The translations under genes and the position numbers were made by a program. Shown here in pieces: positions 16,993 through 26,054 of a stretch of DNA of 49,344 bases. How positions within the stretch are numbered: the stretch's first letter is position 1; the number at the start of each line of letters is the position of its first letter. The DNA lies in NCBI GenBank assembly GCA_001275005.1, contig JWZX01002894.1, positions 1-49,344 on the forward strand, written 5' to 3'. The notes beneath the pieces are model-generated. The model searched no databases. It was not told the DNA's origin and saw only the letters and a program-made list of their open reading frames with translations. Source of the stretch: Chrysochromulina tobinii (Eukaryota; Haptophyta; Prymnesiales; Chrysochromulinaceae).

Positions 16993-19900
16993 ATGGCACA
17001 CTGCTGCCTCTCCCTCTCTGTGCCATGTGAGATGGCACACTGCACGTGCAGCCGTACTGCACAGCGTAGCACGTGGCGCCTCCGCGGGCGCTGGAGGCCG
17101 CTGCGGCAGCGAACCACGGCGCGAATGGGGGCGCCGGCGGCAGCGCCTACACTTCAGCAGCCACCCGACTTGGGCGAGGCCCTCCGTCCGCGCCCTCCGC
17201 CGCTGCCTACCACGCCTGAGCAGAAGCTGGCCAACCTCTTTCGTACTACGGACGGCCAGCCGGTGCGCACGATCACGCACCAAAAGAACATTGGCAGCGA
17301 TGGATCGAAGCACAAGGCGCGCGCGCTCCTCCTGGACCCGCTCGCACTCGGCGGCTCAACGCCGGCCGAGGGTGTCGACACAACGCTCATGAAGCTCGTG
17401 TTCGGCCTCTCGTTCCTCGCGTGGAGCGAGTACGGCCTGCGGCAGATGCTCGACCGCCGGTGGTGCGACGCGTACGCGGCTGCCGCACGCCACATTGCCG
17501 CGGTTGCCAGCTCGGGCCGCGAGCCGCACGACGGTGGCCCATGCCGCGTGTGCGTGCTTGGGCTGGGCGGATGCATTCCGGCGCTCGTTGCAGCTCAGTC
17601 GGGGTGCAGCGTGCTGTGGGTGGAGCGGATCGCGCGCTTCGAGGAGGTAGCGCGCGCACTCGTGGCGCGCAACCATCTCGAGGCGCACGTGAGGACCGTT
17701 CGTGTCAAGGGTTGGGCCGAGGCTGTTGACACGCACGTTCACTCTGGGTCGGCGCCGGCGAGGCGCTTCGACGCCGTCATCACCGACGAGGTGAGCGAAG
17801 ATCTCCTCGGCGAGATGAGATCTCGATGAGCGCTACTGAACGGCCCTTGAGTGCCACTGGGTGGCAGGTGAGCGACGATCTCCTCGCCGATGGGATTCTT
17901 TCCCTCGCGCGCCATGCCCACATGCACCTGCTACGTCGAGGTGGCCGCTTCGTGCCTGCACGCGCACACCTCTTCGTAGCCCTCGGCTCTGTCCGAGTGG
18001 GCGAGTGCAGCGGCTTCGATTTGAGCGCATTCAATGCGTTCCGCTCCAATGAGCAGGTGCGCGTCTCGCGGGGCCACTGATTTGAGAAATCGCCGTTTGT
18101 GGCCAGAGATGGGCGCAGATGGGCATTCATAAAGTTTACCACTGATAACCTATGGTCACCACTGATTGTGAGTGCCACGCAGGCTTGGGCAGACCTCGAG
18201 CACCTGGCAGCCACCGACAGCTTCGGCAAGCAGCATGCAGCCATGCTCTCGGCGCCCATGCCCGTGATGAGCTTCGACTTTTCGTCACTTGCGGCGCTGC
18301 CGCCCGCGAGCCGTTCGGTGGCGCTCGATGTGCCCGCGACGGCGTCTGGCATCCTCAACTGCGTCACGTTCTGGTGGGTGCCGATTGGGGCGAGGATGTG
18401 CCCAGAACAGCGCGTGGGCCCTGATTGCGCTGCGCCCCGGTGGCAGGTACGAGCTCGATTTGGGAGAGGGTGTGCCCACGATAGCGCTCGGCCCCGATTG
18501 GACTGCGCCGCGATGCTTTGAGACGCGGGCACGACGGCAGCAGCTGCGCTATCTCAAGTACGAGCGGGCGCTCGACGAGGGTGAGAGGGTACGTGCATGC
18601 ACTGCTTGCCACTCATGGACGCGGTTCGTCAATGAGTGTCAGTGATGGCCACCGATGGCCACCGATGGCCACCGATGGCCACCGATGACTCCTGATGGCA
18701 TCTGATGGCATCTGATGGCCTCTGATGGCCTCTGAATGGCCTCTGAATGACTCGTGATGACTCCCGATGGCAGGTGCGCGTGGTGCTAACACACGATGAG
18801 ATGGCCATCCACGTCGACGTTCCCTTGGACGCCGAGGCGGAGGCAACCGGTCGCCTCGTCCGTTGGCCTTCGGTCAATGTGCTCGCATACCACTTCCCCA
18901 TGATCGCGGATGAGGGGCGCAATCAGGCCTTCGACCTCGCGCTCACGCAGGCGGTCGCACGCTTCAAGGAAAGACACGGCGGCACACCCCCGCGGGTGCT
19001 TGACATTGGGTCTGGCTCTGGATTGCTCGCGATGATGGCGGCGCGTGCGGGCGCGATGGAGGTACGCGGGTGCTCGGTTTGAGAAGGGGGCCACTCAGTG
19101 ATTGCCCCTGATGGGCACCGATTGCCCTTGATGGGCACCGATTACCGCTGATGACAGGTGCACTCACTCCAGGTGGTCCCTTGATTACCCTTTCAGTACC
19201 CTTTCAGTACCCTTAAGTACCCTTGAGTACCCTTGATGGCAGGTGCACTCACTCGAGATGGTCCCTGCGCTCGCGGCCGCCGCCAAGCACATCATCGCGC
19301 AGAATGGGTACGCGGATCGCGTGAGTATCCATGGCATCATGTCGACGGATCTCAAGCCGTCCGACGTGGGTGGCCTGTTCGATCTCCTCGTGTGCGAGAT
19401 TGTGGATGATCAACTGCTAGGCGAAGGGGTCCTCACCACGATCGCGGACGCGCGCCGACGACTGCTCAGCCCGAACGCAGCTATCATCCCCTGCGGCGCC
19501 TCCGTCTTCGCGCTGCCCGTCCAGATGCGTATTGGCACACGCGCGGGGCTGGCCCTCGACGACCTGAACCTGTTCTCAACGGACATGGCCTTCGCACCGC
19601 GTGCGCACACGGGGTGCAAGCTGCAGCACTGGCCGCCCGACGAGCACGTGCGCCTCGCGCCGCCGCTGCGCCTCTTCGAATTCGACTTTGCCCACACGCC
19701 CATCGACGAGCTTGCATGCAGCCGCTCGGCGCCGGAGCTGTCCGTGACGTTTGAGCGGGACGGGCTGCTCACCGCCTTTTTGATCTACTTTGAATTGCAT
19801 GCGGACCGCATGCATCGCTTCTCCAACGGGCCGCACCAGCCGCGCCTCGTCGCGTGGGACCAGTCGGTGCGCTACCTGCCCATCGAAGTGCGTGTGCGCG

Positions 19901-20160
19901 CGGGGCAGCGTGTGGCTGTGAGTGCGTACCACGACTACGAGGCCGTGCGAGTGGGGGTGCCCCATCTGACGCCCGACATGGTGGCCGGATGCGTGGGGCA
20001 CACGGAGGTCATGGGAGCTGCGCTGCAACTCGAGCAGCGCAAGCAGCTGGAGCAGATGCAGATGGGATCTCGAGTTTCGTGCGCTGCTTCGAAGGTTTCG
20101 TCGCTGGAGCAAATGGAAATGCAGATGGGATCGCGGATTCGCTCCTCGTACTCACTCTAA
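16993..20160 (+). CDS. Tandem-module protein arginine methyltransferase (PRMT7/PRMT9 type)
   Basis: SAM-dependent arginine methyltransferase in six exons: 16993-17790, 17868-18056, 18183-18373, 18447-18588, 18774-19061, 19243-20160. Joined they give 841 residues with all phases consistent (an alternative ATG is at 17125). Module 1 (about residues 130-470) has a degraded SAM loop, VLGLGGCIPAL, and its double-E loop ends in Asp (DEVSDDLLADG). Module 2 (about 475-800) is well preserved: VLDIGSGSGLLAMMA, the E-x8-E loop CEIVDDQLLGEG, and VAWDQSVRYLP as the THW-loop equivalent. Two modules are the PRMT7/PRMT9 layout, but in those families the N-terminal module is the better preserved one. The C-terminal tail repeats LEQM..QMGSR. 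Introns are 77, 126, 73, 185 and 181 bases, and several contain copies of flanking exon. Stop is TAA. Confidence 0.88.
17791..17867 (+). other. PRMT intron 1, starts with a copy of exon 2
   Basis: 77-base GT-AG intron, phase 0. Its first 23 bases match the first 23 bases of exon 2 at 21 positions, and both copies are preceded by AG. Retention gives a short dead-end tail ending in TGA. Confidence 0.85.
18374..18446 (+). other. PRMT intron 3, diverged copy of exon 4 start
   Basis: 73-base intron placed so that splicing restores TFWYELDLGEG across the junction, the conserved FWxxLDL strand of PRMTs. Most of the intron aligns with the first 63 bases of exon 4 at about 75% identity with two one-base gaps. 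Confidence 0.8.
18589..18773 (+). repeat. PRMT intron 4 with decamer repeats
   Basis: 185-base intron. About 18644-18690 carries four direct copies of GATGGCCACC. Variants TGATGGCATC and TGATGGCCTC follow, and the intron ends in GATGGCAG, so the acceptor itself looks like part of the repeat series. Confidence 0.85.
19062..19242 (+). other. PRMT intron 5 with decoy acceptor and exon 6 copy
   Basis: 181-base intron. Bases 19149-19181 match 19234-19266, the real acceptor plus the first 24 bases of exon 6, at 30 of 33 positions. Use of the decoy would give VHSLQVVP and then TGA. The intron also has repeats of GATGGGCACCGATT and of AGTACCCTT. Confidence 0.85.
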
Positions 20161-20918
20161 CTCACTCTCTCTCTCTCACGGTAACCTCGATATGACCTCG
20201 AAAGGTGGCTCGTGGTTTCGGTGGTGGATTTCGGCACGGTCGGCTACAATGAGACGGAGACGGACAACACCACGGCTTTTTCACATGCAGCGCTGCCTCG
20301 CAGCCGCTGCCGTGCGCGGGCGGTCCGCCGCGCGCGCCGCGGCCGCGCGACCGAGCACGTCGGCGGGGCCCGGCGCCCGTGCTTTTTCTTTCGAAGCCGC
20401 GTGCTGGTGCCGCCATGGGTGCCGCGTTGCGCGTACGTGCGAGATCTGCGCGTATACTACAACTGTGTATCGTAGTCAGCCCGGTAGGTGATTCGCCTCT
20501 TAGCGGTTCCTACTATCACACCACTCCTCTCTCGATCTTCCTTCGCGAACCCGAAGACCGCTTAATGACCGCTCGAACACACACATGTACAGAGTGTGTC
20601 GATGCTCTCGATGCAAGTCGCGCGACTTCAACGGTCCTCTCGATCCGCAGCGAACGAGACGCGCGGCTGGCCCACCATCAGGCGGGACGACACACGCAGG
20701 CCCTTGTCGCAGTGTGAACTGGACGGCCGTGTGTGTTCGGACCGTTGCGGACCGTGTGGTACCATCAGCACGGTACCGCAGCCCAGGCCCGCTGGTTAAG
20801 GTTTGCCATCTTGCCGTGTTCTAGGACTTGAGGTAGTGGCGGCAAGTGGCGGCAAGTGGCGGCAAGTGCGTCGCACGAGATGCGTCGCACGAGATGCCGC
20901 GCACCCGAGCACGAGATG
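20161..20918. repeat. Convergent intergenic region with simple repeats
   Basis: Spacer between the PRMT gene (+) and the Arc1p-like gene (-). It holds a CT microsatellite (about 20165-20177), three copies of AGTGGCGGCA at 20835-20864 and two copies of TGCGTCGCACGAGA at 20867-20894. I see no supportable gene. Confidence 0.6.
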
Positions 20919-22106
20919 CTACGAGATGCCGCCGTTAGGCACCGAGGCCGTGCACACGCCACTCGCGAGCGTGAACGGCTTCTCCTTGTAGCAGCACACG
21001 CCATCAGCAGTCGTGTGGAGTAGAGGCTGAATCATCTCCCAGGCCTTCTTCTTATCCATCTTGGAGGCGGATTCGGGGCCGCCCTCATAGCCTTCAAAGC
21101 TAACACGCTCACCAGGCGCCGCACCCGCGGGCGGTGTCACGAAGCCCAGCTGCGACTTATCTGCGCTCCCCGCGCAGAGCACCATGCCCGCGGACTCCAT
21201 GCCGCCGATCTTGCGCGCCTTGAGGTTGCAGATGCAGACGACCATCGCGCCCTTGACCTTGTCGAGCGGCATGTGGTGCGCGAGGCCCGAGAGGATCTGG
21301 CGTGGGGCCTCCTCGCCAAGGTCGATCGTCTCCACGTACAGCTTGTCAGACTCCGGGTGAGCCTTGGCGTCCACTATCTTTCCCACACGGAAGTCGCACC
21401 AACTTATCTCAGGCGTCTCCGCCACGGGCTGCGGCTTCGCAGGCTTGTCGTCAGCCTTCTCCTTCTTCTCCTTCTTCTCCTTCTTCTCCGTGGCCGGCTT
21501 CTCGCCAGGCGGTGCGCTGGGCGGCGGCACCTCACCGGGGGGCGCTACCGTGGGCGCCGCCGTCGACGCCGCCGCGTCGCCTCCTGTCGGCATCGCGGCA
21601 GCGGCAGCTGCCGCAGTAGGCGCGCAGGCCGTGCCGACGAGCGGCTGCAGCGAGGCGACTGTGGGTAGCGGCGTGGGAACATTATAATTGAAGCTCACGA
21701 GCTCGCGCTGCAGCTCCTTGGGCGGGCTGAGCGACGCCACGAAGTGCTGCATGTGGTCGAACCAGCGAGAAGCGTTGCACAGCGCCCACTTATGCTCGTC
21801 GGGAAAGGCGGCCATCGCGGGCACGAGCGCGATGTAGCACGCAACGTCCGCCACGGACGGTTTCTCGCCGCCAATGAACACCTGCGGCTCCAGCTGCGCG
21901 TTCAGTACCGCCACTTCTTTCACAAAGTGCGTCGCGATGGTGCGCGCTGCCGCAGTCGACTTGAGCGCCTGCCGCGTGAAGTTAGCGATGACGCTCCAGT
22001 CGGGCGTGGCGCCCATGTCCTTGAGCAGCGCTGAACCGTCCTCTTTGGACAGCTTCAGGAAGAGGATCTTGCCGATCGCAATCGTGAGCTCCTCACGCGT
22101 GGGCAT
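20919..22106 (-). CDS. Arc1p/AIMP1-like tRNA-binding cofactor (EMAPII domain)
   Basis: Protein of 395 residues with three parts. An N-terminal GST-C-like helical domain (to about residue 150, with FIGGEKPSVADVACYIAL) would bind aminoacyl-tRNA synthetases. A lysine-rich and Pro/Ala-rich linker (PATEKKEKKEKKEKADDKPA) is typical of Arc1p/AIMP1. The C-terminal OB-fold tRNA-binding domain starts at WCDFRVGKIVDAKAHPESDK and ends VPNGGIS, exactly where EMAPII domains end. In yeast Arc1p this layout delivers tRNA to MetRS and GluRS in the cytosol. The frame is open to 22229, but the ATG at 22106 gives the conserved start. The stop is TAG, and since it coincides with the family's C-terminus it shows TAG is a genuine stop in this genome. 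Confidence 0.92.
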   Translation of the reverse strand: MPTREELTIAIGKILFLKLSKEDGSALLKDMGATPDWSVIANFTRQALKSTAAARTIATHFVKEVAVLNAQLEPQVFIGGEKPSVADVACYIALVPAMAAFPDEHKWALCNASRWFDHMQHFVASLSPPKELQRELVSFNYNVPTPLPTVASLQPLVGTACAPTAAAAAAAMPTGGDAAASTAAPTVAPPGEVPPPSAPPGEKPATEKKEKKEKKEKADDKPAKPQPVAETPEISWCDFRVGKIVDAKAHPESDKLYVETIDLGEEAPRQILSGLAHHMPLDKVKGAMVVCICNLKARKIGGMESAGMVLCAGSADKSQLGFVTPPAGAAPGERVSFEGYEGGPESASKMDKKKAWEMIQPLLHTTADGVCCYKEKPFTLASGVCTASVPNGGIS

Positions 22107-22454
22107 TTTTCGTGCGAGAGGTCCGTCGCGTCGCCTCGGCGATGGCGCCGTTCCGGCACTTTCTTCTTCCCATCGCCTAGCTCTGCGATGGAGCCCAAGG
22201 CCCAGGCAAAAAACATGAAAACCCCGCACCCCGCCTCACGGCCGTTTACTTCAACCACCGATCGACCCACTCACCACGTGGACCAATGTGCGGCGCATTG
22301 TCGCAAGATACGCACCCACGACACTCATGGCCAACCGCATGCCGTCGACTAGCCAGGGCGCGCTCAGGCCGGTCGGCGAGGCCACTGCGCCAACGGCTGC
22401 TGCGAGAGCGTCGGACGGCGGCGGACCGTCGAGAAGCAGCTGCGCGATGCCCTC

Positions 22455-22991
22455 CTAGGCGCACGTGGCCGTGACATGCGACACATCCTGCTCAGGCATG
22501 TCGCCCAGTACATACCTGACGACGTCAACGCGCGCACTTGTCGGCGGCCGGCCCACGCCGATCCGCAGCCGTGGAAACTCGTCCGTCTCCAGCTGCGCTA
22601 TGATACTCTTGACGCCGTTGCCGCCAGCGGAGCCCTTGGACCGCCACTTGAGGCTGCCCACCTTGACATCCAAGTCGTCGTGAAGCACGGTCACGTCGCT
22701 GGGTGCGACGCGGAAGCGTCGCGCGACCGCCTCGACGACGACGCCGCTAATGTTGTAGCTGACGAGCGGCCACACGAGCAAAGTTAAGCCGCCGTCGCTT
22801 GGCCGAGTGTGAGAGGCGACGTAGGCGCCGAGCGTTGGGTAGAGTTGCCAAGTCAGTGCGTGCGTGCGCGCAAGCTCCTCGACGAGCCTGGCGCCGATGG
22901 CGTGGCGACAGCGCCGCAAAATCAGACCCTGGCCCAGGCCGACGACCAGCCTTGTTCTCCGGTCCCCATGTGTAGAACCCTTCGACATCAT
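22455..22991 (-). CDS. Peptidyl-tRNA hydrolase (Pth family), possibly truncated by TAG
   Basis: Hydrolyses the ester bond of peptidyl-tRNA dropped from ribosomes; bacterial-type Pth of this kind is usually organellar in eukaryotes. Seen: the first strand VVGLGQ, catalytic His in CRHAIGARLV, Asn in VSYNISG, catalytic Asp and active-site block TVLHDDLDVKVGSLKWRSKG then SAGGNGVKSI, and the RLRIGVGRPP strand followed by VRYVLGDMPEQ. The start is the ATG at 22991 (the frame is open to a TTG at 23003). The frame stops at TAG after 178 residues, but the same frame continues open for 67 more codons to TGA at 22251. The first of those codons, EGIAQLLLDG, resemble the C-terminal helix of Pth. The TAG may therefore be premature. 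Seven CAAGT units lie just upstream. Confidence 0.85.
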   Translation of the reverse strand: MMSKGSTHGDRRTRLVVGLGQGLILRRCRHAIGARLVEELARTHALTWQLYPTLGAYVASHTRPSDGGLTLLVWPLVSYNISGVVVEAVARRFRVAPSDVTVLHDDLDVKVGSLKWRSKGSAGGNGVKSIIAQLETDEFPRLRIGVGRPPTSARVDVVRYVLGDMPEQDVSHVTATCA

Positions 22992-23000
22992 CGTGTTGCT

Positions 23001-23035
23001 CAAGTCAAGTCAAGTCAAGTCAAGTCAAGTCAAGT
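23001..23035. repeat. (CAAGT)7 pentanucleotide repeat
   Basis: Seven perfect CAAGT units immediately upstream of the Pth ATG (22991, minus strand) and about 235 bases before the BCS1 ATG. It lies in the divergent promoter or Pth 5' leader. Confidence 0.95.
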
Positions 23036-23268
23036 CAACGAGTGTTGCTCGAGTTGCCCCTCCTGTTTTGGGGGCTCTTTTGTTAACAGCGAAACAGGAC
23101 ACAGTGAATTGTTTTCAGTGAGTTGTTTTGACTCTCACTCGAACTTTCATAGCCTTTTCACTCCTTTTCACGGTATTCCTCGCTTCGAGGCCTCCCTTCG
23201 TCTCCCGACGCTCCGCTGATCGCCGTGTGGCCTGCGCGGTGCTTTCGCAAGCATCGGACGGTTTTGCG

Positions 23269-24903
23269 ATGTTCGAATCGTTCCCTCTGGCTATCCCGGG
23301 CGCAGACAATCCTTATTTCTCGGCAGGCTTTGGACTCGGCATCCTCGGCAGCGGCCTCGCGGCGCTGCGCGGAAGCGCCAAGATGGCGGCCACGCTCGCC
23401 CAGCGTCATCTGCTGGTCACGCTCGAGGTGACGTCCAAGGACAAGGCGTACCCATGGGTGCTGCAGTGGCTCACGGCGCAGGCGCGCCGCGGCGGTGCCA
23501 CCGCCGCGCAGCACATGACAGTCGACACCGTGGCACAGCGACTGGCCAACGGCCAGGTGGAGACGCGCTTCGAGTTCACGCCGAGCCCGGGCCGGCACGT
23601 GCTGTGGCACTAGGGCCAGCTGCTGCTGGTGGACCGCGTGCGCGAGCAGGCCACCGTCGACCTGCACACCGGCCAGCCGTGGGAGTGCGTGAAGCTCACC
23701 GCCTTCGGCCGGAGCCGCGAGCTCTTCCGGAAGCTGCTGCTCGAGGCGCAAGCGGCGGCCATGGCGAAGCAGGAGCTGACGACGGTGGTGTACACGAACT
23801 GGGGGACGGAGTGGCGGCCCTTTGGCGTGCCGCGCCGGCGCCGCCCCCTGCACTCCGTCGTGCTCGACGACGGCGTGGCCGAGCACTTGGTGGGCGACGT
23901 GAGAGAGTTCGTCGACTCCTCCCGCTGGTACATCGACCGCGGCATCCCATACCGTCGAGGGTACCTGCTACATGGCGCGCCAGGCTGCGGCAAGTCGTCC
24001 TTTGTGGCGGCGCTCGCGGGCGAGCTCGGCTACGACATATGCATCCTCAACCTCTCGGACGCGGGGCTGACGGACGATCGGCTGGCGCATGCGCTCAGTA
24101 CGACGCCTCCGATGGCTCTCGTGCGCCAGGACGACGCGAACCAGACCTCCCGGGCCCCGGCCTGCCCCGGCCCTTGCCACTACCTCTACCCTTACCCACA
24201 CTGCCCCTCGACCTCCGGCGTGCCCCTCGCTGTGCAGGTGCTGCTTGAGGACGTGGACGCGGCCTTCGTCAAACGCGAGGCAGGAGACCGACGTGCGACT
24301 CACGTGACGTTCAGCGGGCTGCTCAACGCGCTGGACGGCGTCGCGGCGGGCGAGGAGCGAATCCTCTTCATGACCACGAATCACCTCGAGCGCCTCGACC
24401 CAGCCCTCATCCGGCCGGGACGCGTCGACGTCATCCACGAGGTCGGACCAGCGACCAAGTCGCAGGCCCGGCGCATGTTCCTCAAATTCTTCCCCACAGA
24501 GGAGGCGCATGCAGACGCCTTCGCGCGCACCCTCGAGGGCGTCGACCTCTCGATGGCGGTGCTCCAGTCCTTTTTTATGCTCCACCGAGCGCGCGCCGAC
24601 GAGGCCGTCGCCGCCGCCGACGACCTGCGCACAGGCGCGCAGGGCGCAGCCCGCCAGGGCGTGCCCATGCAGCAGCTGATGGCCGAGCGGGCCGTGCGCA
24701 AGGCCACCGCCGCCGCCGCTGGCAGCCGCGGTGCTGGCAGCGATGCCGGCAGCAGCGCTGGCGGCGCCGGCGGCGAGCCGACGGGCGCCACCGTAGCGGC
24801 CTCGTCCACGCCGCCAGGCGTGTGGGATGGCGACGTGACAAGCCTTGGCTGTGTGCCGGTGCCCGCGGGCTCCACCAGGCTACGCCTGCCCGGGGCACGG
24901 TAG
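23269..24903 (+). CDS. BCS1: BCS1-like mitochondrial AAA ATPase, interrupted by one in-frame TAG
   Basis: BCS1 translocates the folded Rieske Fe-S protein across the inner mitochondrial membrane. Two exons: 23269-24120 and 24238-24903. The 117-base intron is in phase 0, and its removal restores PMALVLLEDVDAAF. Seen: N-terminal NPYFSAGFGLGILGSG membrane segment, the BCS1_N domain (LVTLEVTSKDKAYPWVLQWL, TPSPGRH), Walker A GAPGCGKSS, Walker B LLEDVDAAF, sensor region FMTTNHLERLDPALIRPGRV, and an Ala-rich C-terminal extension. Codon 115 (23611-23613) is TAG between HVLWH and GQLLLVDRVRE, where relatives have an amino acid such as Arg or Lys. All else is intact, so this is a fresh nonsense allele, a base error or readthrough. 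The final stop is also TAG. Confidence 0.9.
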
Positions 24904-24936
24904 CCTGTGCACAGGAGAGTCACTGACCTGAATAGA

Positions 24937-25308
24937 CTATTTCTTACCGCCATTCGCGAATTCTGCGTACACTCGCTCTGCACCCGGCTGTTCGTCTACG
25001 ACCCACTCTACAGTCACATTCTTGACCATGCGCTTTTTGGTTAGCGGATCCGTCATGCCCACCTCCGCGGCACCCTCAGGGCCCTTCCAGCACCACTCGA
25101 CCAGTTTCTCGAGCCTTTCCTTCTGCCCTTCCGCAACGATCTCTACACGCTTGTCGGCCAGATTCCATGCTCTACCCGTGATCCCCAGCGAGGTGGCCTT
25201 GAGCCGCGTGGTCTCACGGTAGTAGACACCCTGTACCTTGCCCTCGACGAAGACGCGGATGCGGGAAAGCGAAAACAGCGTCGCAGCCGGTGTGGCAGAC
25301 GACGCCAT
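24937..25308 (-). CDS. Acylphosphatase
   Basis: Small enzyme of 123 residues that hydrolyses acyl phosphates. The signature VFVEGKVQGVYYRETT holds the phosphate-binding loop and catalytic Arg. It is followed by LGITGRAWNLADKRVEIVAE with the catalytic Asn, then EKLVEWCWKGPEGAAEV. The usual core is about 95 residues; here there is an extra short leader and a longer loop near LTKKRMVKNV. The ATG at 25308 faces the MORN gene's ATG at 25435 across 126 bases, so a shared bidirectional promoter is likely. Stop is TAA. Confidence 0.94.
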   Translation of the reverse strand: MASSATPAATLFSLSRIRVFVEGKVQGVYYRETTRLKATSLGITGRAWNLADKRVEIVAEGQKERLEKLVEWCWKGPEGAAEVGMTDPLTKKRMVKNVTVEWVVDEQPGAERVYAEFANGGKK

Positions 25309-25434
25309 TCAAAGCGCCGTCGTGAACGTTCGTGCTGCCCGAAGTCCGTTACTGCAAGATGCACGGTTCCCCCCTTCTCATGTTCACGAGGGATTCCTTT
25401 CCTGCACTAGGTTCGCAAAGCTTATCCGTTGTCG

Positions 25435-26054
25435 ATGGCGCCCAAGGCGGCACCGCCGCCTGAGGCACCGCCGCCGGCGGAGGCCGAGCCCGAGCCCGAG
25501 CCCGAGGTCGGCGAGTCAAAGTTCGTCTTCCCAGATGGCTCCAAATACGGTATGCGCGACACGCCGCCTGGCGAGCGGCTCAGGGGGCCACGTCCTCGGT
25601 CACGGATGCTTGGCTGCCTCATCGGACCGTTGCGCTTGATTCTGCCGCCATCGCCCGAATTGAGCTGTGTCTGCGTTCGCCTCCGTTTGTACGTACAGAG
25701 GGTGGGTGGATGAAAAAGGACGGCGTCATGCTGCGCCACGGCCGCGGCCGCTTTGTTGACGGTGCCTCCGAGGACCAGACCTACGAGGGCGAGTGGTGCG
25801 ATGACATGATGCAGGGCCGCGGCACCTTCTGCTATCAGAGCGGTGCCAAGTACGAGGGTGAGTTTGTCGCCAACAAGTACCACGGCCACGGTATCTTCGT
25901 CTTCCCCGACGGCGCGACGTACGAGGGACCCTTTGAACTGAACCAGATGCACGGTGTTGGCAAATACACGGACGCGCAGGGCGTCGTGTGGTCGGGCAAA
26001 TTTTACAATGGAGTCGGCCCGGGCCTTAGCCACGGCTCGGTCGTCGCCAAGTAG
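25435..26054 (+). CDS. MORN-repeat protein
   Basis: Two exons, 25435-25549 and 25699-26054, giving 156 residues. Splicing makes KY|EGGWMKKDG, restoring a MORN repeat across the junction. The start is a Pro/Glu-rich leader (PEAPPPAEAEPEPEPE). About five MORN units follow, including YEGGW, YEGEW, YEGEF and YEGPF, spaced 23-27 residues. MORN proteins of this size are often membrane- or cytoskeleton-associated, for example in cilia; no partner can be named from sequence. The donor GTATGC and acceptor TACAG fit. Stop is TAG. Confidence 0.9.

Noticed and set aside
7838-23613. Reassignment of TAG to an amino acid
   Set aside because: Several genes end exactly at TAG where their families end, most clearly the Arc1p-like protein after NGGIS. 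General reassignment is not tenable; only context effects or lesions remain.
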